A DNA stretch of 64,000 nucleotides from Amborella trichopoda (GCF_000471905.2 NW_006499583.1:698529-762528); one strand, 5' to 3'; positions 1-11,515 are shown, numbered from the stretch's first letter. Translations and numbers: made by a program. The notes: a model not told the origin generated them from the sequence alone.

Positions 1-1
1 T

Positions 2-208
2 TCAAACTACAACGCCATTATCTTGTGGTGTGGAGGGAACCGTTTTCTCATGTTGTATGCCATGCTTGGTACAATAGTCCTCAAACTTCCTTGAGGTATA
101 CTCTCCACCATTATCTGTACGAAGGCATTTCAATGACTTTGATGCTTGTCTTTCAACCATGACATGGAACTTTTGAAAAATTTCAAATACTTGATCTTTG
201 CTCTTCAT
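2..208 (-). pseudogene. Copia integrase core fragment
   Basis: A 68-residue stretch contains CLRTDNGGEYTS, the signature around the second catalytic Asp of copia integrases, followed by HGIQHEKTVPSTPQDNGV, the conserved run before the catalytic Glu. In working copies this continues as NGVAER; here it reads NGVVV and stops, so the catalytic Glu is not seen. The first catalytic Asp should lie upstream in the broken stretch 209-784 and was not located. The fragment is the last part of the element inside the window. Assignment to copia integrase is secure; function is lost. Confidence 0.9.
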
Positions 209-784
209 AGCAAAGTTCTAAACTTTCCTGAATGCATCATCAATGAAAGTGATAAAATACAAAGCACCACCAAGAGTTTTTACAGTCATAGGGCCACATA
301 CATCAGAGTAAACTAAATCAAGTATTTCAGTATCCCGTTTAGTTTTAGCATGTGAAAAGGAAACTTTATGATGTTTTTCTATTAAACAATTATCACAAGG
401 GGTTAAGGACGTACCTTTGAGACTTGGAATATAATTCTCTTCACCAAAATCTCCAAACCTTTCTCACTCATGTGACCAAGTCGTTGATGCCACAAGTCCG
501 ATAGAGATTCTTCAAAGACACCACCTCACCTTTGGATAACTGGGCTCCGGTTTTGTAGAGAGAGCAACATTCATGCTTCTTGCCACAATAAGAAAGCCCT
601 TTTTCAACTTTCACACTCCATTGCCGAATCATGACTCATACCCTTCATCATCAAGCATTCATGTTGAGATGATATTCAATCTAAGGTCTGGAACATGTCT
701 CACATCCTTGAGGATCAACTTGTAGCCGGTATTAGTAGTAATTCAAACATCACCCATTCCAATAATTTTAGATACTCCATTATT

Positions 785-1075
785 TCACATCGTTATCGAA
801 CCAAAGTCTCTCGACTTGTACATGGTAAAGAAATCTCTATGTGAAGTAGCATGGAAGGATGCTCCTGAATCAATCACCCAATTTGAATCATCACATGCTG
901 CACTAATACAACCTTCACCACACATCGAGAAGATTATCACATCACCGGAGGCAGCTACAGTGGTTTCTTGATGTTCTTTGTTTCCATCACCATATTTTCC
1001 TTCTTTTTGATCTCTTTTGAACTTTCGACACTCCTTCTTCATATGTTCGGGCTTATTGCAATAGTAACACGTCAC
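785..1075 (-). pseudogene. Copia zinc knuckle and protease fragment
   Basis: The fragment begins with a CX2CX4HX4C zinc knuckle (CYYCNKPEHMKKEC), the nucleic-acid-binding end of Gag. About 55 residues later comes WVIDSGASFHAT, the DSGA catalytic motif of a retroviral-type aspartic protease as found in copia elements. It is in the same frame as the gag segment 1289-1732 and once formed one polyprotein with it. The joining segment (1076-1288) encodes a Ser/Lys/Arg-rich Gag tail between two TGA stops. The protease is cut off shortly after its active site by further stops. Confidence 0.9.
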
Positions 1076-1288
1076 TCATTTTCTCGACTTGGATCTCCCT
1101 TTTGATTTGCTTCGGTTATGATTTTCTCTTTTCTTCGGTCTCTCCCATTCTTCAGTTACTAATGCGTGTGAGTGGGAGGAATCTAAAGATTTTCTTCTCA
1201 CTTCTTTATTCAACAAACTACTTGTAACTCTGCTCATGGTAACAATCCCATTGGGTGCTGAGTTGCTAAGGGATACAACAAGGGTCTC

Positions 1289-1732
1289 TCAAGTGTCAGG
1301 CAATGAGCTCAACAACAACAGTACTTGCAGCTCATCATTTAGCACTATCTTCATAGCCGCCAACTGATTTACAATGCTTTGTATTTCATTCAAGTGCTCA
1401 GCAACCGACACATTTTTCTTAAACTTCACGTTTACAAGTTTTCTAATTAAAAATGCCTTATTTCCAGCCGTATTTCTCTCATACAAATCATGCAATTTCT
1501 TCCACAAGGAAATTGCATAAGTTTCCATTGATACATGGTGGAACACGGTATCATCCAACCATCGTTGGATGCAAGCAATTCCTTTTCGGTCTAACCTCTT
1601 CCAATCATCATCGGTGATGGTTTCCAGTTTATTCTCTATCCCCTCAATTGGCAAATAGAGGTCTCTTGAATAGAGAATGTCCTCCATATTGGCATTCCAA
1701 ATTGACCAATTACCCCCATTCAAACTAATCAT
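1289..1732 (-). pseudogene. Copia Gag (UBN2-type) N-terminal fragment
   Basis: The ATG at 1732 lies about 70 bases downstream of the primer binding site, as expected for copia gag. The 147 residues contain the plant copia Gag hallmarks: NGGNWSIWNANMEDIL near the start, WKKLHDLYE in the middle and VAEHLNEIQSIVNQLA followed by LLLLSSLPDT at the end. In relatives this last motif continues with Trp; here that codon is TGA, which ends the frame at 1289. The frame resumes after the stop. Role in the family: capsid protein packaging element RNA in the cytoplasm. Confidence 0.92.
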
Positions 1733-1800
1733 CTGTGTAGAGGTATTTGCCTCTATCTTTTATTCACACACGAACAAAAACAAACACTTAATGTGCAAAT

Positions 1801-1812
1801 GCTCTGATACCA
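1801..1812 (-). promoter_or_regulatory. Primer binding site, tRNA-iMet type (copia)
   Basis: On the minus strand this reads TGGTATCAGAGC, the complement of the 3' end of plant initiator methionine tRNA, which primes minus-strand cDNA synthesis. It is separated by two bases from the LTR edge at 1815, the usual spacing. Confidence 0.95.
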
Positions 1813-1814
1813 AT

Positions 1815-2546
1815 TGTTGGGAAGCAATGCCTTTCCCTTTTATGTATGAATCAAAGATAAAAACATATTCTACAATGTATGTTTGTTCAAATACAGAAAA
1901 TGGGCAATTTGCTAAGTGCTAAGAAATGTAGAAATCACAAATCATAAAAAGAAAAAATTCCGCCAAGCACAATCACAACACAGATTTAATGTCGAAAACT
2001 CTTCAATGTGAAGGGAAAAACCACGGGGCAAATCCGAGAAAGGAATCCACTAAAATCAAATGAGGGTTACAATATAGCTTTTGATCAAGTTTTTTTCCAA
2101 ACCTTGAGGCTTACAATCAAATGAGAGAACAACAATAACTTGGGGAAGATACAAAGTTGCCTCATAAGCACCAACAAGATCATCGCTTTCCCACCTCAAA
2201 AAGCCCGAAAACAATGGTCTTCCAATGGCTTGGAGACACAATCGGAGAGTACACCAAGTGTTCCGATTTTTTAGTTGAGTGTTGAGCATGAGAGATAGCA
2301 AAAATGGCCTCCAAAATGCTCTGAAACGGTGATGAAAACCTTGCTACAAACCTACACTTTCTTCTCTCCAAGAGCCTTCAAAGAACCTTATCTTTGTTTG
2401 CAAATGGTGTCTCCAAAAAAAACTACTTACGTTTTTACTTACACTACTACTTCTCTCTACTCTCTCTCTCTCTCTCTAGCCCTTTTTGTGGGTTTTTTTT
2501 TTTTCGCTTCTTATGGGGCTGGACCCCACAACGTAATCACCTAACA
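1815..2546 (-). repeat. 5' LTR of the copia element
   Basis: The LTR is bounded on the plus strand by TGTTGGG at 1815 and CCTAACA ending at 2546, a near-perfect terminal inverted repeat with TG...CA ends. It is about 732 bp long and lies beside the primer binding site. It includes a pyrimidine-rich tract (2456-2510). The partner LTR is outside the window, so the outer edge rests on the inverted ends alone. Confidence 0.8.
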
Positions 2547-5500
2547 CTGATTGGACTGGATATGTTGATTGTTGTCATATGAGATTGTTGAGTTGAATTA
2601 ATTTGTCCTTTGTTGTTCGAGTAATGCAACCCTGAATTGCTAAGCCATGGAGATTAGCACATAGGACAAGGCTCTCACTAAGTGAGGTTTGAGAACAGCC
2701 AGTAAGACTGCAATGGTGCCTATGGGTTTGATGTGATGAACTAGAGCTCTGAAGTAAGTCGTTGTTTGATGGTTGTAGGTTCAATTGGTGCAAGGGCTGG
2801 TGGGAGGAGTTGGATTGGAGTTGTTGGACGATGGTTGACCATCATGGTTAACCCAACTCGAGCTAGCTGATAGTAGTAAGGTTAGCACCTCTGCTCGACT
2901 AGACTGACCAAGCTAGTGGCTCATTCTTGGTTTTATGCATTGGGCCATGTTAATTTGGTGATCCATAGTTCCTAAGTGGCACTGATGTTGACTTGAAGAC
3001 AGGGATGATCGACCATTGTATCATGGGTCATAGAGGCTTGGTACCTCGAGGGTCAATGGCTTGATGCATTGGAATAAGACGGGGATGAGGCCATGCACTC
3101 AGCGCACGAGCCGGATCTCTCCCTCACCCTGCCGTGTGACATGGGGGTTAATCTAATCTAGGCAATCACCACATAAAATATATAGGAAAATTTGTCATAA
3201 GTTCAATGGGCAGACATTTTAAGGTGGGCTTGCTACGTATAGAAAAGCTGGAATGTTGTTTGGTTTAGATAAGCCCATGTCAGTTACCACTCTACCTTTG
3301 TGGGAGTGCTATGGAGCCTTATAGTGTATGAGGTGCTCTTAGAGAAAGTATTAGTGGAGGGGTTGTTACCGTGAGGCTATATGATTCCCAACCATCCCCA
3401 CTCTAAATAGCTAGGTGTCTCTTGTGACTTAATTGTCGGTTTTAGGGGTTTTTAGAAAAGAGATTGTATATAATGAGACTATTTATCTTTGATACAAGGC
3501 GGTCACAATTACTTACAACCATCTGATGTAAAGTTTAATAGCTTGGATGTGCTACGAAGTTCGAGAAAATTTCTTTAAAGTTTGAGCTTAGTTAATGGAA
3601 AATTTCTTTAAAAGTTCGAGAAAATTTCTTTTAAAATTTCTTTTCGTGAGTTTTGAGGTGAGGTTTCAATCATTTTGATAGGGATGCAATGCATCAAAAC
3701 ATCTTTCGTTTTAAATTTGAGTTTTAGTAACTAAAAAGAAGGGGAGTCGAAAGGGGAAACTAAGATATGGGTGGGACAGAGTTCACAAGATTTTTCAAGA
3801 CTCTTTCTGCCAGTGGCATATTATGTGGCATTGAGGCCTCTGCTTCAGCAAGGCAGTATGCCACTATTAGTAGGCAAGAGCCAAACACAATTTGGTTCCT
3901 CCTAGGGAGTTCTGGGGTCTCTGATTGTCTTTTCAGACAGCGTTGTTATCGATCTGTCAAAAAGCTGATTGCCCGGGGGTGTAGTCCAAGGGTTGTTTTT
4001 TTACCCCATTTTTGCACAAATATAAGCTCGAGGTACCCCATGGTGGGCTCCAAACCATTTACATGCAAATCTTAAGTGGAGATAGACTCGAGGTCTCTCC
4101 CATTCCAATATTTGTCCAAACTTGTCAATTAAAATATGGGTAGAGAGAGTTGGTTATGTTAAATTATATTTATAAAGAAATTAGCTTGAAAGACCTATTC
4201 TTAACAAATCATCGGCCCGCTTAGATTTGTGTAAAATCGTAAAGAAACTTTAGAAATCATAGAAAAACAATAGGAATGGTTTTTAGAAGGATTTAGATAT
4301 AGATGAAAGAAAAAAATAAGAAACTAAAGAAAATATACAGAAGAAAGAAAAATGCATGGAAGTCGGACCCTTAAGGCTGGCACCCAGAGTTGCGGTCCAA
4401 ATCAGATGAAGTATTGAGTCCTTACTCCTTTCACCTTTGTGATTTGCAATTCTAGTATTTATTTAATTCCAAGGGAGAGTTGTATCTAGGAATTTTCCTT
4501 TCACCTTTGTGATTTGCAATTCTAGTATTTGTTTAATTCCAAAGGAGAGTTGTACCTTGGAATTTGCATTTAGTGCTTAGAAGTTTAGGAGAAATGTTCC
4601 TCTCTTAAGGGATTATGTAGTTTATTGAGATTTGGTTTAATGGCCACTCGAACTGAGGTACTAGATCTAAGATTTGGATGCCTAAGTCTAGGGTTTAAGT
4701 TTGTAAAATTGCGGAACTAGAGTTAGGGTCTAGCTCTGGAAGAGAACCCAAATATGACTGAAAATGACATATTTATAAGCAAAAACCATCCTAAAACAAG
4801 AGGGCAATGTCCCCGAATTAAATCTGGACCATCTGTAAGGTTGGTTGTTTTCAAACCTGATCGGCAAATTTTGTTTCATGCTTTCTTGTTTTTTGAGATT
4901 TTAGGTCAAAATCAAATCGGGATATTTTGTTTACAGTTAGTTGGAAATAATATCTCTCTCCCACATACACACTTGGACATGTCTAATTTGGGTTATTTTC
5001 TCCTAACTTGGATATTTGGAAATATTTTTAGAATATCTATGAAATATTCTATGCTGGACTATGGTTTAGTGTGGACTACAGTTGAGTGTGTCCTACAGTT
5101 TACTATGCTAGAGGTCGCGAGGGTTTAGAGTTGCATATTCCTCGGAATTCGCTTTAGCCAAAATTGAGTGGGGGTGTCTACATGGAGCAAATAAACAATC
5201 TCCTCCTACCATAGCAACATATCTTTCTACAACTTAAAATCTATCTTGTAATTTTCAAAACTAACCATTTGGTGATTCTTAAGTGGATTTCTAAACTTCA
5301 AATTCTTGACTACCTCTTTGACCCTAAGGAGTAATCTGAAATGTAAGCATAGCATACACGCTCTTTACTCATAACCTTAGAGCTCTACATTGAGAACTCC
5401 GTGAGCTAAAACCATTAAAAGCCAAAAAAAACTGAGAAAGCTAAATATTCATTTTCCATTTCCAATATCTACTTACAATCGAATCATCCAAAGATTCAAT

Positions 5501-5957
5501 ATCATATTTATTGACAAAGAAAAAAATTCTCTTGTGACATTGTGTTAAGTTTCAAAACATCCTCTTATAGATAGAAACAACAACCCCTAACATCAAAAGC
5601 CCACCAAGATTATGTACATAACTACCTAGGAACAAAATTAACGAGAATGCATACGTAATACGAGTATGGGAACTAATAAAAAAACACATAAAACAAGAAT
5701 ATAAAGATCTATGTAGTTCATCTTAAAGGGATACATCCACGGTATATCATATTGAAATCCATTATACTGATGAGAGTTACATACATCATATAATTTAGGA
5801 CATAAAGTTATCTCTTTAATCCTCAACAAAACCCAATCAAACAACTTTTCTAGACTAGCTCTTCTGGCCTACATCACTTGTTGCTCTCCCACCTTTATTT
5901 CACATCTAAACCACCATCTTGAAAGAGAGCCTTGAGAGCGATAATTTCTCTCACTAA
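2547..5957. other. Intergenic DNA, no gene recognised
   Basis: No reading frame here has recognisable protein motifs; the longest are unremarkable open stretches without family similarity. The sequence has low-level internal duplication, for example repeats of GAGAAAATTTCTTT near 3560-3650 and a 70-bp tandem duplication at 4427-4566. Confidence 0.6.
4427..4566. repeat. 70-bp tandem duplication
   Basis: The unit beginning CCTTTCACCTTTGTGATTTG at 4427 is repeated immediately at 4497 with only a few substitutions. It has no coding content. Confidence 0.9.
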
Positions 5958-6109
5958 GGGCACGTTCGTTTTTTTGAAAGATATCTTTTCAAAAGTGAAA
6001 TGTTTTGTTTTGGAAGGTTTAAATAAGTTTTGGGTATTGTGTTTGATTACCTACTGGAATGTTAAGAAAGTTCTAACTACTGTGTTCGATAACGTATACA
6101 TATTAATCT

Positions 6110-6580
6110 TATAAATATAAATATATAACATATATAACATAATATAATATATAATATAACATATTTATTAATATATATTTGTATTATATATAACATATAA
6201 TGTAATATTATTATAATATAATATAAGATATTATATATTATATATAATATATAGGATAATATAAGATATTTGTATATTATGTATATAATATTTATATTAT
6301 TATTTATTATATTATATATAATATAATAATATAAATATTATATAATATAATAAATGTATAATATATATTATATAAACTATAAAGTATAATATAAGATATT
6401 TATATATTATGTATATAATATTTATATTATTATTTATTATATTATATTAATAAATATATTATATATTATATCATATTATATTATATAATATTATGTTCTA
6501 GTAATATTATATTATAGTAATATTATATTATTTTATATTATAGCATATTAATAATATTAATATTATGCATTTATATTAGG
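6110..6580. repeat. TA-rich low-complexity tract
   Basis: About 470 bases are made almost only of A and T (TATAATATA words) with several short imperfect duplications, for example GTATATAATATTTATATTAT around 6280 and again near 6410. Confidence 0.9.
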
Positions 6581-6944
6581 GTGTGGTTTGTATAGAGCCT
6601 AGGCTCTAAACATTCAAATTAGAGCCTACCTTAAAATAGTGTCTAGAAATCTTTGGGATAGCCTTAAAATATGTTTTTATATTTATTTATAAATTTTAAA
6701 ACTTAAAAAATAGTGTAGGTCTACAGATCTATGAAAACTTGAAAATTGACAATCCAAAAATGCATTATACAATGCACTATATCCAGAACTTGAAATCCAT
6801 TTTTTTCTCATGTCCATGCATCTTGATGTCGAGATGATCAATTTGAAGATATTTGGGCATCAAAACAACCTCTTCTCGTGGAATTTTATAGGTAGGCTCA
6901 AATTTGATTGTTTAGAGCTTCGACTTTATATAAAGTTTTCTCTT
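6578..6944. mobile_element. MITE, GAGCCTAGGCTC subfamily
   Basis: The left end reads TATAGAGCCTAGGCTCTAAA and the right end inverted reads TATAAAGTCGAAGCTCTAAA; both continue into a matching CAATCAAATT..GAGCCTACC block, giving a terminal inverted repeat near 47 bp. It shares an internal block (CATCTTGATGTCGAGATGAT) with the copies at 10733-11272 and 20855-21235. It has no coding capacity. Confidence 0.75.
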
Positions 6945-7163
6945 TATATTATGCATAGTGAATAGTGATCAACAAAAAAGTTTTGATTAAGTTTCTAGCT
7001 TCCCCTTTATGAACTCAGTCTTTCACTTTTTAATAAATGATTAAGAACTTTTGTTGAAAGATTAGTTTATGAACTTTTCATGAAACGTGTGAAACAACAC
7101 AACTTTTTCAAAATATGTAAGATACTTTTTGAAAGAATACTTTCAGAAAAACAAAGACGCCAT

Positions 7164-7943
7164 AAGAATAGACACCCCCCAAAATCGACAAAAACATCAT
7201 TTTTCTACAAAAAAAAACCAACGTCTCATTCTACATGAGGTAGGATTGCAACATTTCTCTCTAGGACTCTCACTTCTCTCTATGTGGAGGTATTACCTCT
7301 CCATCTCCAGGATGCTCACTTCTCTGTATGTGGAGGCATTACCTTTTCATATATGAGAGACGTTCCTTTTTCATTGGAGGATACTCACGTTTCCATAGAG
7401 CGGCTCAACTAGGGTATACATTTTTTTAAGAAAATTATGTATAATCTCATACCATATTTTTTAGGCATTCCCCCCAAACCTCATCTACTTTTTGAACTAT
7501 GTAAACTAATCCAATTTCCATTTATCCTTGCAGCCACCTTCTCAAGGAAGAAAATAATTTTGTTTTTGATTAACATATCCCTTTTATATAAACCTAGGAT
7601 TCTCTCTAAAAACTTGAAATTCGAGAAAGTCTCTCTCTAAATATTTCAAATGATTTCTTGTGTTCTTCTCTTTTTTTTTTTTTGAGATAGTTTCTCTCTA
7701 TTTTGAGAGGGTTTCTAGAAATTTGAAATTTGAGATGTTTTCTTTCTTTAAAATGTTAAGATAATTTCTCACTCTAAAATTTTAAATTTTAAGTTTGTAG
7801 AGAGAAAATTGTAAGTTTATATATCGGGGGTAATCTTGCTAAAAAAAAGTTATTATTTTTACTTGGGGATGGCTTTAAAACTAAATAATAATTATAATTA
7901 TGTCGTTTAGAAAGTTGGGGAGTTAGGACTTTCCTCGATAGGC
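7164..7943. other. Intergenic DNA, no gene recognised
   Basis: AT-rich sequence with pyrimidine runs and some repeated CTCTCACTTCTCT blocks (7265-7380). There are no coding motifs and no recognisable element edges apart from the right TIR ending at 7161. Confidence 0.55.
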
Positions 7944-8469
7944 NNNNNNNNNNNNNNNNNNNNNNNNNNNNNNNNNNNNNNNNNNNNNNNNNNNNNNNNN
8001 NNNNNNNNNNNNNNNNNNNNNNNNNNNNNNNNNNNNNNNNNNNNNNNNNNNNNNNNNNNNNNNNNNNNNNNNNNNNNNNNNNNNNNNNNNNNNNNNNNNN
8101 NNNNNNNNNNNNNNNNNNNNNNNNNNNNNNNNNNNNNNNNNNNNNNNNNNNNNNNNNNNNNNNNNNNNNNNNNNNNNNNNNNNNNNNNNNNNNNNNNNNN
8201 NNNNNNNNNNNNNNNNNNNNNNNNNNNNNNNNNNNNNNNNNNNNNNNNNNNNNNNNNNNNNNNNNNNNNNNNNNNNNNNNNNNNNNNNNNNNNNNNNNNN
8301 NNNNNNNNNNNNNNNNNNNNNNNNNNNNNNNNNNNNNNNNNNNNNNNNNNNNNNNNNNNNNNNNNNNNNNNNNNNNNNNNNNNNNNNNNNNNNNNNNNNN
8401 NNNNNNNNNNNNNNNNNNNNNNNNNNNNNNNNNNNNNNNNNNNNNNNNNNNNNNNNNNNNNNNNNNNNN
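7944..8469. other. Assembly gap (526 N)
   Basis: A run of N of unknown real content. Any reading frame spanning it is meaningless. Confidence 1.
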
Positions 8470-8489
8470 TCAAGGGTATCCATACTTTT

Positions 8490-9520
8490 CCCTGGGTTTT
8501 TCCACGCTATATCCACCACCTTTACAGCTCGACTCACAACTTCGATGTACGTTCTTCAATGGATGATGTGTGGACAGTGCCATTTAAGCATCGTGGCCAC
8601 CTGGCTGTAGCATGGGAAAGAATTTGGTCATGATAGTCAAGTTCATGTGTAGTGCGAAAGGGGATTTTGGTCATCTTTTTTGTCAGGACACGACGTAAAT
8701 AACACAGAAGCACATCGAAAAGGAAAATTGTTTATTTATTTATTTATTTATTCAATATTTATATGTTAAAGATTATATATTATCTAAAAAATAAAATAAA
8801 ATTATATTTAAAAATATATTTATTATCAAACCTGTATTTCTACAATATGCGGGCTGGCAGCATATAAACCGTGTCCTGTGGAAATGGGCAAAAGCTTGCT
8901 CATGTTTTGGTGAGAAATGGAATCTAATCTATCTTGACCATGTCGATAAGTGGGAACATGGTAGAGGTTTCGTGGCAAATGGAATCTAATCCACCTTGCC
9001 CGATTTATATGTGCAAATGCGTGCCCTCTAAAATTCATTTTAAAAATAGATTTTTTTTTAAAAATGTTTAGGCCTTTATGATTTAACCAAGATGATCATG
9101 AATATGAGAAAAAACAAAATCTTAAATTTAAAATGTGATTTTCTTGGGGTTGTTTGGGTTTTTTTTATGCTGTCTATACGCTATTTTGGTTTGGTGCAGT
9201 TTACACGATGTTGGCCTTAAAAGATAGGCATGGTCTTCTGCTGACTCACATCAAACTTTTCCCTCAATTAGTAAGAAGATAGATATTGTTTTATGTTATA
9301 TGGTGATCTGCTAAAAATGGCCGTAAAAAGCGGGTGCTTTTCTGAAAGAAGGTGAAGTTTGTGGTCTACCTTACTCCACCAGGGTCGTTGTTGCGGTTTC
9401 AAAGATGGACCTCACATAGGCTTAGATTTTTTCAAAGATACCAATAACATGGTCCAAATCAATGAGGTGCTTAGTTTGACGAAAAATCAGTTCTTGAAAT
9501 TGGGATTGCATTGGATGAGA
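8490..9520. repeat. Dispersed repeat, inverted partner at 14530-16270
   Basis: Two blocks here recur in reverse orientation and mirrored order. Block a (about 8500-8700, including GGTCATGATAGTCAAGTTCATG in two pieces) matches the inverse of about 16055-16270. Block b (about 9013-9520, with AAAATTCATTTTAAAAATAG and CCAATAACATGGTCCAAATC) matches the inverse of 14530-14680 with deletions. A TIR-like end resembling the MITE at 42461 lies at 8832-8876. The parent element is not identified. Confidence 0.65.
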
Positions 9521-9744
9521 TACTTATTTATCAGAGAAAATTATAGATAACTTAATTTCAACTTTCCACATATCCAATCTCTATCACTTTTTATATTACA
9601 TCCTAAACTTTAATTCTATTTTTCTTACATCTACCCCTGGAAAAATAGTCAATGAATTTTAAGACCAAAATGCCCTTTAATCTCTCTCTTCCTTATTTTA
9701 AAAAATTGGTCACCTACTACCTATTTGTCTCAAAATGCATTCTC

Positions 9745-9900
9745 TCTGCCTCTCTCTCCAACATCTCTCCCATTGTCTCTCTTTACCCGCCTACTCTCTC
9801 ACATTTTCTCTCTCTCTCTATCCATTCTCTCTCTTTCTTTCTCTATCCATCTCTCTTTCTCTCTCTACCCAATGTCACTCCCTTTCTCTCTCTATACCAA
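9745..9900. repeat. CT-rich microsatellite tract
   Basis: Dense CTCTCT and CTTT runs with interspersed TATCCAT and CCCA words. The apparent open frames across it are compositional. Confidence 0.9.
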
Positions 9901-9921
9901 ATGATACGAGGCTTGAAAATA

Positions 9922-10391
9922 CGGTTCGGCACAAATGGTGCCAGACTGAAATTTTTTTAAGCCTACAACTCATTGGAAAATTACTGGTTTGGCACAAATA
10001 ATGCCGGACCGAAATGTTTTTTGTAGTCCGGCACAAAATGTATTAGACCGCATTTTTTTACCTATAAAACTTCTAGAAAGTAACCGTTTCGGCACACTTT
10101 GTATTAGACTGCAAAAATATATTTCAGCTTGGCGCAAAGTGTGCTAGACCGGTAACTTTCCAAAAGTTCTATGTCTAAAAAATGCGGTCCAGCACATCAA
10201 ATTTCGGTCCGGCACAAAGTGTGCAGACCGGTAACTTTCCAAAAGTTTTACGGCTAAAAAGTGCGGTTCGACACAAAATGTCCTAGACCACAAAAGAAAA
10301 TTTCGGTCCGACACAAAGTGTGCCTGACCGGTAACGTTCAAGAAGTTTTATGGCTAAAAAATACGGTTCGGCACAAAATGTGCATGCGCCT
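9922..10391. repeat. Array of about ten palindromic units
   Basis: A short inverted repeat of the form GGTCCGGCACAAAGTGTGCC-GACC recurs about ten times, at roughly 9922, 9984, 10024, 10083, 10122, 10183 (truncated), 10203, 10262, 10302 and 10362. Two alternating contexts are visible: one palindrome is followed by GGTAACTTTCCAAAAGTTTT and the next is preceded by GGCTAAAAAATGCGG, so the higher-order period is near 99 bp (10203 to 10302). Each unit could fold into a stem of 9-12 base pairs. No coding content is seen. Confidence 0.88.
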
Positions 10392-10732
10392 TTCAGTGAA
10401 TTCATGTATTGGAATAACTAGGGAGGACCTAAGAACCCTCAAGATTACCAAACATAGCCACGCCTTCAAAATGCATATTAGGCTTATATTGTATTACATC
10501 GTTGGTTGGTGCATAAATATTTCTCAAGGAAAAATATTTACATATTAAATATTTTACAGGAAAAACTTTTGCAAACTTTCTTTTCTCCATGTTTGTTAAC
10601 ATGTTTAAAAAGCATTACTGATGAATTACATATGTTTGGTAACCTGTTTGGTATTTTAATATATTTTTATAAATATATTAAATCTATACATGCAATATTT
10701 AATTATCACAACTTAAAATATATAATTATATT

Positions 10733-11272
10733 GGGTGCGGTTTCCATAAGGTTGTAACCTTAAACTATCCATTTAAGACGCACCTTCAAATTTTATCATA
10801 ACATATAATTTTGATGTAAAATATTCTTAAGATTATCTCAAAATCTATTTTCAACTCTAATTCTAAAATTTTAAACTTGAAAAATGACTACAATCAAGTA
10901 GCTCTATAAACATATGAAAATCTTGAAAATGGGTGGTCTAGATAATGTGTTGTAAGATGCATCATTTATGAGACTCAAAATTCTTTTTCTTTCATAGTCA
11001 TACATCTCGATGTCGGGATGATCAATTAGAGAGTTTTTCAACATTAAAACAAGCATTACTGATGGATTTTTGAGGTGCAACTCGATCAAAAAATGCATTA
11101 CAAAGTACACTATTTACAAAACTTGAACTCCATTTTTTTCTTATATCCATACATTTTGATGTCGAGATGATCAATTTGAAGATATTTGGGCATCAAAACA
11201 ATCTCTTCTAGTGAAATTTTAGAAGTAGGATCTAATTTGATTGTTTAGAGCCTCGGCTCTATAAATAAAATA
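10733..11272. mobile_element. Chimeric MITE of the GGTTGCAACC / GAGCC family
   Basis: The left end has the GGTGCGGTTTCCATAAGGTTGTAACC form, whereas the right end has the GAGCCTCGGCTCTATA form of a related subfamily. The internal marker TCGATGTCGGGATGATCAAT (about 11009) is repeated as TTGATGTCGAGATGATCAAT (about 11157). The copy is about 540 bp, longer than its 340-400 bp relatives, as expected if two related MITEs fused. Confidence 0.65.
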
Positions 11273-11281
11273 TTATATAAT

Positions 11282-11515
11282 GGAAAACTCTTTTTAACGA
11301 CCATAGGTAAAAGTGTACATAAATTTCTCCCCTCAATGACTACCCGTAGAGCCATTGCAGTTCAAGGTGGAGACCCTTGGACCAACATAGATCTGTTATG
11401 TCCGTGATGGCGGAGTGGTGCCACATCCCTGCCGTCTACGAAAAAAGGATGGCGGCGAGCCTATAGGAGAAATCACTATATAATTTCGCCCATAGGTGTT
11501 GTAAAGTGCTTTCCT
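11282..11515. mobile_element. Small TIR element, 234 bp
   Basis: The left end (GGAAAACTCTTTTTAACGAC) and the inverse of the right end (GGAAAGCACTTTACAACACC) match imperfectly, and the similarity continues through CATAGG/CTATGGG to a shared ATTTCTCC about 45 bases in. It is unrelated to the MITE immediately to its left. Superfamily not determined. Confidence 0.6.

Larger units (their letters stand above)
1..2546 (-). mobile_element. Ty1/copia LTR retrotransposon, 5' part, degenerate
   Basis: Reading on the minus strand from 2546 downward the order is LTR (2546-1815), a tRNA-iMet primer binding site (1812-1801), copia-type gag (from 1732), CCHC zinc knuckle and protease (1075-785), and the start of the integrase core (208-2). 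This gag-protease-integrase order is diagnostic of Ty1/copia. Reverse transcriptase, RNase H and the 3' LTR would lie before the window start. Gag and protease are in one frame (1732 minus 1075 is a multiple of 3) but are separated by two TGA stops, and the stretch 784-209 between protease and integrase is broken by further stops and shifts, so the copy cannot make its polyprotein. Confidence 0.93.
5958..7161. mobile_element. Non-autonomous TIR element, Harbinger-like, about 1.2 kb
   Basis: The left end GGGCACGTTCGTTTTTTTGA and the inverse of the right end (TGGCGTCTTTGTTTTTCTGA) match over roughly 40 bases with mismatches. TAA lies directly before the left end and TAA follows the right end, consistent with the 3-bp TTA/TAA target duplication of PIF/Harbinger elements. 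The interior has no transposase; it carries a TA-rich tract (6110-6580) and a separate MITE (6578-6944). Edges are read by eye and could be off by a few bases. Confidence 0.6.

Noticed and set aside
3767..4075. 102-residue plus-strand open frame
   Set aside because: No recognisable domain, no splice or promoter context, ordinary composition; not supported as a gene.
7907..8537. Open frames of about 190-200 residues across 7944-8469
   Set aside because: They consist of N.
9922..10391. CRISPR-like look of regularly spaced palindromic repeats
   Set aside because: The spacers are themselves repeated and the genome is a plant; this is a satellite-like array, not a CRISPR.
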